Part shown: piece after piece, positions 42,984-53,699 of the stretch | Layout: the number at the start of each line of letters is the position of its first letter | Position numbering within the stretch: the first letter of the stretch is position 1 | Source of the DNA: Bathynomus jamesi | Lineage: Eukaryota > Arthropoda > Malacostraca > Isopoda > Cirolanidae | Length of the DNA: 64,000 bases | Direction: 5' to 3' | Assembly: GCA_023014485.1 (NCBI GenBank) | Contig: JAJOZX010002353.1 | Span: 423,501 to 487,500, forward strand | Notes under the pieces: model-generated | Database searches by the model: none | Seen by the model: the letters and a program-made list of their open reading frames with translations, nothing else | Told to the model about the DNA's origin: nothing | Translations under genes and position numbers: made by a program

Positions 42984-43895
42984 TTAATTTTCATTTCGAA
43001 ACTTCGGTCTGAGGCTCAGAGACGTTTTCTTTAAGGAGTACTTATACCCACGAAAATGATTCCAGTTGATGCCATCAGCGAAGGAAGTGTGGTTTCCTTC
43101 ATACTGATACCCATTTAGGTTGGAGAGTGACATTTTTCATACCACCATGCACCACGGAATGTCTTTGAACAACTTCTATTCGGATCAATGTCGTTGTCTT
43201 GATCTTTCGTGAAAAACTTTGACCGTTGTGAACCGTAAGTGAATCTCCGGCATTACCGAATATTCTCCTAAATCCAGTAGATATTTTGCAGTGGCATCTC
43301 CGATGTGAAAGTGTTTGTATTTGGCCCAACGTTTTTCCCTTCAAAATCTCAAGGTCGACCCTAAGTTCCATCAGTGTGTTACTAACGATGGCATGAATGT
43401 TGTCGAGACCAAGCCAAAATTCTCCTTGAGATTTCCGAAACCAAGTTTACTCGACCCATCTCCGGAAGAAGTGTTCTCTCTCTGGAGAGCTTCGCGATGT
43501 TGAATCACAGTCCACCCACCTCCATCATTAGTTTGGTCGCAGTAAACAGAAACGGGTCGGTTTTCACAACAACCAAAAGGGTAAATTGTTCGAACTCCAG
43601 ACTCTTTGTCACCAAGGTTAAAAATATCGTCACAATTACGTGGACGTTTCGAGATTTCCTTCAACGTGTCGGTCGCTTTATCCATTGAATACAAATGACT
43701 TTTCACTCCGAACAAGAGAGAATTTCTCGCAGACTTTTCACAAAGTGACAGAGTTTGTGACGCATGCAGGAGAGAGTCCAATCTCTTCAAAAAGACTGTA
43801 AAGTCCTGTGATCGTAGATTCACTACTCTCTCCGTATGCAAATCTGATCACTAAAGCAAATATTAGAAAAGTATCCGAGGATTTGATTCAACCAT
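42984..43895 (-). pseudogene. Fibrinogen-related secreted lectin, copy 3, many small deletions
   Basis: Starts at the conserved ATG (43893-43895) and ends at the homologous stop (42984-42986), but is 12 bp shorter than 308 codons. Breaks are scattered (for example near 43870, 43795, 43760, 43450 and 43350), so reading needs several frames. FReD landmarks are still clear: NCDDIFNLGDKESGVRTIYPF, DGGGWTVIQHREAL, MELRVDLEIL, WWYEKCH-like. The most damaged of the four copies. Confidence 0.8.
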
Positions 43896-43959
43896 CTTTG
43901 CTCTTGTTGTTGAGTCCGTTGTTCAAGACTTCTAATAGTTAGTTTCGGAAAAATATTCA

Positions 43960-43966
43960 TTTTATA
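43960..43966 (-). promoter_or_regulatory. TATA box of lectin copy 3
   Basis: TATAAAA at the conserved position, kept although the gene is broken. Confidence 0.55.
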
Positions 43967-44267
43967 CTTATTTCTCCATTATCATTCGTCCGTGTATCTC
44001 GAAACATCCGGAGTTTTGTGGGCGTATAAGTCTATAGATTAATTCTCTTTCGTGTTCAGTACATTCTAAAGTGGGTGTCTCAAATGAGATTAATGAAAGC
44101 AAATGCCTTCTCATTTATGGATTTGTTTTTCCTATTCTTCTTTCTACCATTTAATGGAAAGTTAGGTTAGTTTAATAAATTACCAATAGTTACTCACTAT
44201 TACCACAATTCATGTCATGTCACACAAGTGTTTAGGTTGTCATTCAATCACAGGAGAAACTTAGTCA

Positions 44268-44456
44268 ATGCAAAAAAACTTCACTTTTTTCTACGTGAAG
44301 GTCAAAATATGAAAATAAAAACCCACTCTAATAGACAAGTTTATTTCCACAACAGTTTCGACGCCCACTGGCATCCTCCTCGGGTGGAGGATGCCAGTGG
44401 GCTCGAAACTGTTGTGGAAATAAACTCTGTCTATTAGAGTGGGTTTTTATTTTCAC
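44268..44456. mobile_element. Palindromic insertion (189 bp) with 13-bp TSD
   Basis: Flanked by AGAAAC(T/A)TAGTCA (44255-44267, 44457-44469), present once in the other units. Two inverted arms of about 70 bp (ATAAAAACCCACTCTAATAG ... CCACTGGCATCCTC) meet at GGGTGGAGG. Each arm, read outwards, has GAGGAU, a GCC/GGC hairpin and CGAAAC, resembling the core of PLE hammerheads. It may be an inverted-repeat-only PLE derivative. Confidence 0.65.
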
Positions 44457-44911
44457 AGAAACATAGTCACTTATATAACTTTCATTCATTTTGGTGTTAC
44501 GTGTTTTAAAGTAGATTCAATCATTTTAAGCTCTTTAATTCAATTCAGAATGTGTTCTGATTGTGCAGAAGTTAAATTTCTACTTTATTTTGTTGCATAA
44601 AATGAAACTTTTCTTTAATTAATTTCATAAATCAAGTTTTCTACTTTCTACTTAAGTTTTGTAATTTCTCCCATTTTAATTTTCATTGTATAACCATTCA
44701 TTGTGTGGAAATGTTGTAAAGAAACAAATATGTCCTATTTTTAATGATTTTTTAGCTTGTTTCCTCCTTTTTGTCTTTTCCTTTTTATATTTTGTTTTAT
44801 TCATTAAATCTTCTTTGTATTTTATTTAAAATGGGGAAAATTAAGTGTTTTTAAAAACAAAACTTTATAATTCACGTTATTAAATTTGTACTAATTTTTA
44901 ATAGTAATATT

Positions 44912-45075
44912 GTTGTAAATAGATTCTTGTTCAAAGTCCCTGACCAGCTATGCGTAGCTGGCTACGAGGGCAGGAGAAGGTCAGACAGCAGTTCCCTCCT
45001 TCACCAAATCCCGCAAATGAGGCGGGATGCCGCAGAGGGGCCGACCACAGGTCGATCCTGAACTGTCGTTCAGGA

Positions 45076-45107
<32 letters not shown>

Positions 45108-45109
45108 CA
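44912..45109. other. Unassigned GC-richer block and (TA)n
   Basis: 160 bp with hairpins CCAGCTATGCGTAGCTGG (44942-44959) and TCCTGAACTGTCGTTCAGGA, ending in (TA)n (45075-45104). No gene and no family I recognise; unit C homology stops just before it. Confidence 0.4.
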
Positions 45110-45561
45110 CAGGGTGTACATAAAGTCAGGATCTATTTTTGTGAAGCACTTGGAAATTATATGGAATTCAATCATAAAATGATAAAGTGGTGACATTTAT
45201 TAAATAATTAAGAGTAGGATTCGACGTGACGCCCATCAGTATCCCTGCACAGCTCAAATCGTTCCGCAGCATTTCTAAACACATTCTGGAGCATTTGCGG
45301 GGTTATGTTATCTGCAGCAGTTCGTATACGTGTACGTAAGTTTTCAAGACTCGTAATCTTCGTCTGATAGACGTGCGATTTGATAAAGCCCCATGGAAAG
45401 AAATCTAAAGGGGTTAAATCTGGTGATCTCGCTGGCCAAGGTCTGTTGCTTCCGCGTCCGATCCAGCGATTTGCAAACGTCCATTCAGATAATCCTGAAC
45501 AATTTTGGCATAGTGACAAGGAGCACCATCATGTTGATAGACGACGGGGATAGGATTGTTT
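45110..45561 (-). pseudogene. mariner-like transposase, C-terminal part
   Basis: Starts with a CAGGGTGTACATAAAGTCAGG terminus (45110). The minus strand encodes VVYQHDGAPCHYAKIVQDYLNG (second Asp block, about 45545-45480), a frameshift, then NRPWPARSPDLTPLDFFPWGFIKS (third Asp) and RFELCRDTDGRHVE to a stop at 45208. About 41 residues separate the two Asp, allowing for the shift. The first Asp and N-terminus are missing: the element is cut at 45561 by the palindrome. Confidence 0.75.
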
Positions 45562-46300
45562 TATGATACACAGACCGTGCATGGAAAAAGGAACTCTTCT
45601 GGGATAATTAAATCCACTATAGTCCGAATAAGTAATGGTAAATGACAAATACCATACTGTAGTTTTTCTTTTTCATGATGCTAGCCCGACGTGGGCAACG
45701 GGTCACTCGCAAAGAGGTTCCATAAATATAGCTTCCCTCACCAACTCTCTGCAAAGCAGATAGGATCCAGCTTTGGGACATGGATCTAGGGTTTAAAGCA
45801 GCCTAGCCCTGCTACATTTAGAACCTCAATATAAGCAAAAGACTCGCTGCCTTCACGTCAGATTGAATACATCAAAGAAAAAGGGGCAACTATTATATTT
45901 TTAGCCAAAAACAAAACTTAAACCTCAACTGGCAGAATTGAGCGTCCCCTTTTCAAGGCACATAACATATAATAGTTACTCCTTTTTCTTTGATGTATTC
46001 AATCTGACGTGAAGGCAGCGAGTCTTTTGCTTATATTGAGGCTCTAAATGTAGCAGGGCTAGGCTGCTTTAAACCCTAGATCCATGTCCCAAAGCTGGAT
46101 CCTGTCTGCTTTGCAGATAGCTGGTGAGGGAAGCTATATTTATGGACTCTTTGCGAGTGACCCGTTGCCCACGTCGGGCTAGCATCATGAAAAAGAAAAA
46201 CTATATGGTATTTGTCATTTACCATTACTTATTCGGACTATAGTGGATTTAATTATCCCAGAAGAGTTCCTTGTTCCATGCACTGTCTGTGTGTATCATA
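45562..46300. repeat. 739-bp palindrome (arms ~335 bp)
   Basis: The left arm 45562-45899 and right arm 45967-46300 are inverted copies with scattered mismatches and small indels, around a ~67-bp loop. The ends are TATGATACACA and TGTGTATCATA. Arms include GCTAGCCCGACGTGGGCAAC and GCAGGGCTAGGCTGC landmarks. No coding potential recognised. A foldback-type element or an inverted duplication of a ~335-bp repeat. Confidence 0.8.
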
Positions 46301-47238
46301 TATATATATATATATACCATTGCAAAACAGGCAGAGGCCCTTTAATCTTTCCTCAAAGGGGGGCCTCAGGACTCTTGACCACCGGCTATGGCTATACATC
46401 AGCTTATAGACTCTGAAATTAGAATACCTTTCTCTTTTCTTGAATATTATGTGAGTGAAAACAGTGTATTACGAAATATGATTCCACGCATACGAAGGAA
46501 AAATAAGTAGAGCTTAATTATAATTAAATAAAGTTCCACAATTATGGAACACCTTTACTACTGTTATCTAATTACGTAAATGATAAAACTCTATTGTGAA
46601 AATAGAGAATTAAGTGAAATATAATTTTTCAACAATTATTGATGAAATACCTTTTTGGCTAAACGTAATTTGAATTCCGATTTACTTCTGAACAAGTTTA
46701 CAAATTTCACGTGCTTCATATAAAGATTTAATCTGATCCACGTATGATGTAAAGGAAAAATAAGGATTAATTTCAGAGGTATTTTGATAAAACAAAAACT
46801 ATAGTCCACGAATAAACTTTATAAATGTTGCCACACAAACTTACCTTACAAAGTTTAACAATAACTTATTAGACATAGTTTGAGGGATAACATTTTGGCC
46901 ACATTGCAAGAACGCTTCCCGTTAGATCAACGAGATTAAGTGATGTTGGATTTGTTCAATAGTTGGATGTGTGCTCATCGTGTGACTTCAGATTCTGTAC
47001 CAGTACTTGGTTTCGATCCCACAAACAGCTTCGTCATATTATTTTTGCTGTCACGAACAAGTTTGGAGAACCAAAACCATTGCATTGCATTACGTAATTT
47101 GAAGGAAATGTAAATATAGATAAGTAAATTCAATAAATTACATTCATAAGTAAACAAACCTACTGTAAATATGCATTTGTTATTTCAGAATGCATCAATT
47201 CGAATGTATTAAACTTTTTTGTAATTATTTATAATGTA

Positions 47239-48448
47239 CGAAGGTGGGCTGAAAAGTAACGCCCCCACTTGAATAATTCTGGATAGTGTAGAGGTAGCCA
47301 AATAAAACCGGTTTTGTGTTATAGTCTAATATAGCCTACACTCATCCCACACGTTGGTTCAGTATCGATTACAATATAAAGGAGTAAAGACGTTCGCTTC
47401 AAGCAACGTGCCGTAATTGAATTTTTGACCGCGGAAAGTGTTGATCCCATAGACATTCATCGTCGAATGCAAGCTGTGTACGGCAAACATTGTGTTCATG
47501 TGAGCACCGTTCTACGTTAGGCAAAGCAGTGTAAAGGAGAGGCAGGGCAACAAGATTTGCGAGGCAAGCCGCGAAGTGGAAGGCCTGTAACGGCAACGGA
47601 CGAGTCTCATTGGAACTACTTTGACGAACTGATTCGTGAAAATCGTCGCATTAAACAAAATGAAATTGCCGCAATGCTCGATATCTCGAAAGAGCGAGTG
47701 TGACACATTATCAGTATTCTCGGTTACCGAAAGGTCTGCGCCAGATGAGTGCCTCGCATGCTCATTGCCGAAATAAAAACTGAGAGACTACTCATTTGCC
47801 AAGAAAATCTGCAGCGCTTCGAAAATGAAGATGAATTTCTGCACAACATTGTGACAGGAGACGAGAAGTGGTTCCACCCTTATGACCCTGAAAATAAACG
47901 GCAATCCATGGAATATCGGCACAAAAATTCACTGCAACCAAAAATTTCAAAGTTCAAAAATCGGCTGGAAAAGTGATGATGACTGTTTTTTGGGGTTTCA
48001 ATGATGTTGTTCTCGAAGACTTTACTGAAACGTTATTGAAACTCTGAAGAAGTTGAAAAAAACGTCTGAGGAGGGTTCGCACCCACAAAAACGCAGTCAT
48101 TGTTCACCATGACAACGCACGGCCTCACACCAGTGTTCAAACGCGATTTTCAGCTCTTTCCTAAATTTAAAGAACATCTCCATGAAAATCATTCCGAGTC
48201 TGAAGAAGTTAAGGCCGCTGAGAAATTTTGGTTTCGTAGTCAAAGCTCTGAGTTTTACCAGGATGGATTTCAAAAACTCATTTATCGTTGGCGTAAATGT
48301 ATCGAGGTACTGGATGATTTTATAGAAAAGTAAATGTATTGTTTTGAAGAATAAACTCTAAGGTACATATCTGCTTTTGTTTCGATAAAATCCTTCAACC
48401 CGTTTAAAATTTATGTGAGTGGAGGCATTACTTTTCAGCCCACCCTCG
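47239..48448 (+). mobile_element. mariner transposon (1210 bp), decayed
   Basis: TIRs CGA(A/G)GGTGGGCTGAAAAGTAA at both ends (about 25 bp, two mismatches), flanked by TA (47237-47238, 48449-48450). It carries a broken transposase on the plus strand. Size and TIR layout are those of a near full-length mariner. Confidence 0.88.
47396..48333 (+). pseudogene. mariner transposase, broken, third Asp deleted
   Basis: Pieces in order: RAVIEFLTAESVDPIDIHRRM (about 47410), GRPVTATDESHWNYFDELI, IAAMLDISKERV, VTGDEKWFHPYDPENKRQSME (first Asp, about 47852), VIVHHDNARPHTSVQTRF (second Asp, about 48096), then directly FQLFPKFKEHLHE and the C-terminal ..FYQDGFQKLIYRWRKCIEV to 48333. The SPDLAPSD block expected between RFS and FQLF is absent, so the third catalytic Asp is lost. 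In-frame stops at 47518 and 47702 add to the damage. Confidence 0.82.
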
Positions 48449-48810
48449 TAACCATACGTAGTAAACTTGGTTTAAATTAATTTGTATGAAGCAACTATCC
48501 CGACATCTTTCCTTCTGACTAAATAAATTTAATTGAAATGAATCGAACTAGCGCGCATGCGCAGATCAGATAAATTTAGTGTGTTCTAAATGGAATAATG
48601 GAAACATATCTAAAATTTGTTCGCCCTCAAAGTAACTCCTTCCTCCTTATACAGATTCCTTGTGGTAAACTCTATACACCGACTGAATTTTCTTCATTCG
48701 TACTATCGTAAATATACATTACAAAATGGTTAAGTAATATTATATGTTTAATCATTAGCCAAGAAAGACACCAAAGTCTTTTCTCTGATCTCTTCCGGGA
48801 ACATTGGGTG

Positions 48811-49832
48811 CAGTGATGTAGGTCTCGAGATCGGTCTCGGTCTCGAGACCGATCTCGAGACCCAATTTGCAGATCTCGATCTCGATCTCGGTCTCCGCTA
48901 TTTAGATCTCGGTCTCGATCTCGGTCTCGACAGACGCGGTCTCGGTTTTTCTCCCCGAGACCTTTCGAGACCTCTCGAGACCGTAATGAAAAATACATGT
49001 TATTGGCATACTCATGATGGTGGCTTGGTTGAACAGACACAATCCAGAATGTTTATGAAAGTTTGTAAAAGTAAGGGACTCTAGGTATTCACTAATCAGT
49101 CACCCTGTTTTGAGTTACCACGTTTGTCTTGCGGGGGGTGTGGGTCTGGATTTTTTTAGTTTAGCGCTACAAAAAAATTTGCTCCCCCCCGCCCCCGTCA
49201 GATTAATTTTATTGAAAATGGAAACACTAAATAGAGAATTATATATATTATATATATATATTTATAGGTATATATTATAAGGCCACTTAGTGTTGCCAAA
49301 CGGCGTGTCAACCTCTGTGGCGTGATAAAAACGATTATCCTCCCATCCAATATGTATTTGAAAAAATAAAATGCTTCACACAAAAATAATGCAAGAAATA
49401 CAGCATAAAGAAAACAGTACCGATAAATTCAATAAAGCACAGAGTAGTGGGTAGTGGGTACGTTCATTGAACCTTCTGTAACAGATATAAAAGAAGTAAA
49501 TAAATAAAAAGTACGTGTGTATATATATATATATATATTCAGTTGTTAATTTATAGGCTACACTTTTTGCATTCAACACACTACATCTGAGAAAGTAGTT
49601 ATTAGTTTATTAATATACTTAACATAGTCTAATTTCCATAGTAGTGTAAAACAAATTGAAAGGGCATGAGCTTGGTCTCGGTCTCGATCTCGGTCTCGAA
49701 TTTTAAGGGTCTCGATCTCGAAAGGTAGATCTCGACCTCGAACCTTTGATCTCGGTCTCGATCTTGGTCTCACAGGATCAGGTCTCGGTCTCGGTCTCAG
49801 TCTCGGACTTGGTGGTCTCGACTACATCACTG
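48811..49832. mobile_element. Non-autonomous hAT element with GAGACC-rich ends (1022 bp)
   Basis: Perfect 8-bp TSD ATTGGGTG (48803-48810, 49833-49840). The TIR is CAGTGATGTAG at both ends, the typical hAT opening. Each end has a dense cluster of GGTCTC/GATCTC hexamers (48822-48988 and 49674-49822). The interior is AT-rich without a transposase. Open frames across the clusters give R-D repeats and are artefacts of the hexamers. Confidence 0.88.
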
Positions 49833-50683
49833 ATTGGGTGACTTTTGTACTTTTTGTGTACCAAGTATAATTTTGTCTTTTCTCTGTTCATTCTCAACTA
49901 AAGCTTTTACGTAAAAAATTTTCCACGTCACCCTTGTATTTCTGGTAATACTGAGAAAAAGTATTACGTCAAACTGTATATTATTGATATCCTCTTCAGA
50001 AAGACTATCGTTTTGTTTCACTCTCTTAAGAAAAACCTTAACCCTTTAAGGACTGAAGGTACAAACTGCTAACGTTTCAAATACATGCATTCATAACTTA
50101 ACCCTACAAAAAAGTCAGGGCTTAAAGGGTTAAGTTGAAGTTTTGAGAGTGCACCCTCGTATTATTACTATTATAATTATTATTATTGTTATTATTATCA
50201 TCATTGATAATGTTATTTAATGACTTAAACAATGGTCTCCACTTTCACGAGTCCATACCGTATGTCACGGCAGAACCGCCTGCAGTACCTCGTTTGGTTC
50301 ACCTGTATTCTTTGTTTTTATTCTTTTTAGAAGAAGAAGAAAAAGAAATTTAAAAGACAGTTTAAAACGATACAGTCGCAATGAAACTAAAATTAGCAAT
50401 TTACCCAATTATTACTACGTTTACACATACAAAATAAGTTACCTCAATCAGCTCTTTAGTACCATTTCCCTTAAAAATAATTGACGAATAACGAATCAGC
50501 AACAAATTACAATATATTCATAGATATAATATATACTTTAATGGAAAAGATTGCTTAAGCCCTATGATATAAGAAAATAATGAGAGTCCTCCTATCCGGG
50601 TAAACAAAACTATATTGTCAAGCTCGAACCGTGAGCTGAGAGAGCAGATACGAGACAAGGAACCAAACGATGATTCAAATTAG

Positions 50684-50816
50684 TATATAAAAGGACTACA
50701 GTGAGCTTAAAATGAGGACCTCACAAAAGGGCACAATCACTTACTAACTTAATTACCTAAACTCTTTAAACTACTTTCTACTCTTTATGACCTAAACCAG
50801 TTTTTGTCACAATAAA
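50684..50816 (+). promoter_or_regulatory. TATA box / AATAAA module, unit D copy
   Basis: TATATAAAAGG at 50684 and AATAAA at 50811-50816, the same spacing as 24499-24631 and 42696-42828. No frame between them. Confidence 0.4.
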
Positions 50817-50863
50817 TAAAATTGTTTTCCGAACTTTTCAAAAACAAAGTAGCTGCTCAGCGA

Positions 50864-50916
<53 letters not shown>

Positions 50917-50998
50917 AAGGACAAATCAATAGAATTCTTTATCACACTTCTTTTAATCTACAAATAAGAAATGTATTAAATAACATCTCCAATTTATA

Positions 50999-51917
50999 TT
51001 AATTTTCACTGCGAAACTTCGGTCTGAGACTCAGAGACGTTTTCTTTAATGAGGACTTATACCCACGAAAATGCTTCCAGTTGATGCCATCAGCCCAGGA
51101 AGTGTGGTTTCCTTCATACTGATACCCATTTAGTTGGAGGAGTGACATTTTTCATACCACCATGCACCACGGTATGTCTTTGAACAACTTTTATTTGGAT
51201 CACTGTCGTTGTCTTGATCTTTCGTTGAAAAACTTTGATCGTTGTGAACCGTAAGTGAATCTCCGGCATTGCCCGAATATTCCCCTAAATCCAGTAGATA
51301 TTTGGAAGTGGCATCTCCGATGTGAAAGTGTTCGTATTTGGCCCAACGTTTTATCGCTTCAAAATCTTCAAGGTCACCCTTAGTTCCATCAGTGTGTTAC
51401 TAACGATGGCATGAATGATGTCGAGACCAAGCCAAAATTCTCCCTTGAGATTTCCGAAACCAAGTTGGTACTCGACCCATCTCCGGAAGAAGTGTTCTCT
51501 CTCTGGGAGAGCTTCGCGATGTTGAATCACAGTCCACCCACCTCCATCAGTAGTTTGGTCGCAGTAAACAGAAACGTGTCGATTTTCACAACAATCGAAA
51601 GGGTACACTGTTCGAACCCCAGACTCTTTGTCACCAAGGTTAAAAATATCCTCACAATTACGTGGACATTTCGAGATTTCCTTCAACGTATCGGTCGCTT
51701 TATCTATTGAAAACATGACTTTTCATTCCGAACAAGAATGAATTTTTCGCAGACTTTTCACAAAGTGACAGAGTTTGTGACACGCATGCAGGAGAGAGTC
51801 CAATTTCTTCAAAAGACTGTAAAGTCCTGCGATCGTAGATTCACTACTCTCTCCGTATGCAAATCTGATCACTAAAGCAAATATTAGAAAAAGTATCCGA
51901 GGATTTGATTCAACCAT
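50999..51917 (-). pseudogene. Fibrinogen-related secreted lectin, copy 4, four small deletions
   Basis: Conserved ATG (51915-51917) and signal peptide MVESNPRILFLIFALVIRFA. Compared with copies 1 and 2, bases are missing near 51816 (1), 51716 (2), 51375 (1) and 51133 (1), giving 919 bp instead of 924. The central frame (51716-51351) holds NCEDIFNLGDKESGVRTVYPF, TDGGGWTVIQHREALPERE and GEFWLGLDIIHAIVS. Last codons are intact after the shifts. It pairs with copy 1 in shared substitutions (PFDCCENRHVSVYCD). Confidence 0.83.
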
Positions 51918-51983
51918 TTTCGCTCTTGTTGTTGAATCCGTTGTTCAACTGACTTCTAATAGCTAGTTTCGGAAAAACATTCA

Positions 51984-51990
51984 TTTTATA
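51984..51990 (-). promoter_or_regulatory. TATA box of lectin copy 4
   Basis: TATAAAA at the conserved position upstream of the ATG. Confidence 0.58.
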
Positions 51991-52469
51991 CTTATTTCTC
52001 CATATTATCATTCGTCCGTGTATCTCGAAACATCCGGAGTTTTGTGGACGTACCTAAGTCTATAGATTAATTCTCTTTCCTGTTCAGTCCATCATAAAGT
52101 GGGTGTTTTAAATGAGATTAATGAAAGAAAATGCCTTCTCATTTATGGCTTTGTTTTCCTATTCTTCCTTCTACCATTTAATGGAAAGTTAGGTTAGTTT
52201 AATAAATTACCAATTGTTACTCACTGTTACCACAATTCATGTCTTGTCACACAAGTGTTTAGGTTGTCATTAAATCCGAGGAGAAACATTGTCACTTATA
52301 TAACTTTCATTCATTTTGGTGTTATGTGTTTTAAAGTAGATTAAATCATTTTAAGCTTTTTAATTCAATTCAGAATGTGTTCTATTTGTGCAGAAGTTAA
52401 ATTTCTACTTTATTTTGTTGCATGAAATGAAACTTTTCTTTAATCGATTCTCCTAAATCAAATTTTCTA

Positions 52470-52684
52470 CAGGGTGTCCATAAAGTCACGCATCATAGGA
52501 AAATACATATATTTATAAAGGTAGTTAAAGTATTTGTTCGAAATGATTCCCACCAATCTCGAAACATGTTTGTAAACGAAAAAGCAGGTTTCTTTGAATG
52601 CTCCTCAACATATTGACCTGATAGAAATATAAATAAATAGACATTGCAGATTTTCCTATGATGCGTGACTTTATGGACACCCTG
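52470..52684. mobile_element. mariner-type MITE, second copy
   Basis: Orthologous in position to 6426-6646 and flanked by TA. Ends start CAGGGTGTCCATAAAGTC. It was therefore present before units A and D separated. Confidence 0.85.
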
Positions 52685-53026
52685 TACTTTCATGAACTTT
52701 TTTTTCTCCCTTTTTAATTTTTCATTAATCAGTATAACCATTCATTGTGTGGAAATGTTGTGAAGAATCAAATATGTCCTATTTTTAATGATTTTTTTAG
52801 CTTGTTTCCTCTTTTTGTATTTTCCTTTTTATATTTTATTTTATTCATTAAATCTTCTTCGCATTTTATTGAAATGCGAAGAATTAAGTGTTTTTTTAAA
52901 CGAAACTTTATAATTCATGTTATTAAATTTATAATAATTTTTAATATTAATTTAGCAGTAACTTTTACACACACACTCGTATTTAAACAAACCTTCCTAT
53001 TTATATATATATATATATATATATAT

Positions 53027-53216
53027 GAAAAATTATTTCACGAAAGTGACACGTGAAAAATATTTATGATGAATAAAACCACGAAGGGAAAAGAAACACA
53101 AAGGGGTGCTCAAGCGCTTTCGTCTAATGACATCCTCAGGAACACTGAGGATGTCATTAGACGAAAGCGCTTGAGCACCCCTTTGTGTTTCTTTTCCCTT
53201 CGTGGTTTTATTCATC

Positions 53217-53220
<4 letters not shown>
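53027..53220. mobile_element. Palindromic insertion with hammerhead-like core
   Basis: Sits in the (TA)n run upstream of lectin copy 4. A short lead (53027-53065), then two ~75-bp perfect inverted arms (about 53066-53139 and 53144-53218) meeting at CTCAGGAACACTGAG. The right arm reads CUGAGGA, U, GUC-AUUA-GAC hairpin, GAAA, then GCGCUU, the order of a hammerhead core. No stem I pairing is evident. Same design as 44268-44456. Confidence 0.65.
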
Positions 53221-53265
<45 letters not shown>

Positions 53266-53269
53266 ATAT

Positions 53270-53690
53270 ACTAGCTAAAGTGGGCCCTACGGGCCCATTT
53301 AGCTACGCCCGTGGTGCTGGGGCCTTTGGCCTCAGTAAATGGGAGCCGCAGGCTCCCCCAGTTACCGGGGAGTCAATTATTCAGTCAATAAAACTATAGA
53401 AAAGAATGCAGCCATAAAAATCTTAAGCTTCCCAAATCTTGATGCAATGTTTATTCTGTAATGGTTGCAGCACCAGTATGAAAGTGCATAAGAACTCATT
53501 TGGTAAATTTTTGAACTTAGCCGCAGATTAAATTTCGGCTCAAAGCTGAACGCAAAAGCAAATATTTTTTACACTTTTTAAAATTATAATTAAAAGAAGA
53601 ATTCATTACGCCTTTTTCTAATGCATTAAAATACAAATATCGCCCATATATATATATATATATATTAATATATATATATATATATAATAT
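53270..53690 (-). mobile_element. Helitron-like 3' end and body
   Basis: The minus-strand end is a perfect hairpin GGGCCCGTAGGGCCC followed by ACTTTAGCTAGT (CTAG at 53274-53271, then T), the classical Helitron 3' terminus. The GGTGCTGGGGCCTT block near 53311 also occurs in the Helitron at 29307-30129 (about 29966), so they are relatives. The 5' TC end is not clear, and the (TA)n at about 53649-53700 may hide it. Confidence 0.6.
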
Positions 53691-53699
53691 ATATATATA

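Larger units (their letters stand above)
46320..50683. other. Left part of lectin unit D with two nested transposons
   Basis: Colinear with 22442-24498, expanded by a mariner (47239-48448) and a hAT element (48811-49832). No host gene. The foldback target sites of units B and C are present here as single empty sites (near 46740 and 47155). Confidence 0.6.

Noticed and set aside
48672..49040. Arg-Asp (RD) repeat protein resembling an RNA-binding RD domain
   Set aside because: It is the translation of GAGACC/GATCTC hexamers at a hAT end; the same motif is read on the other cluster (49573-49773), and the TSD shows a transposon.
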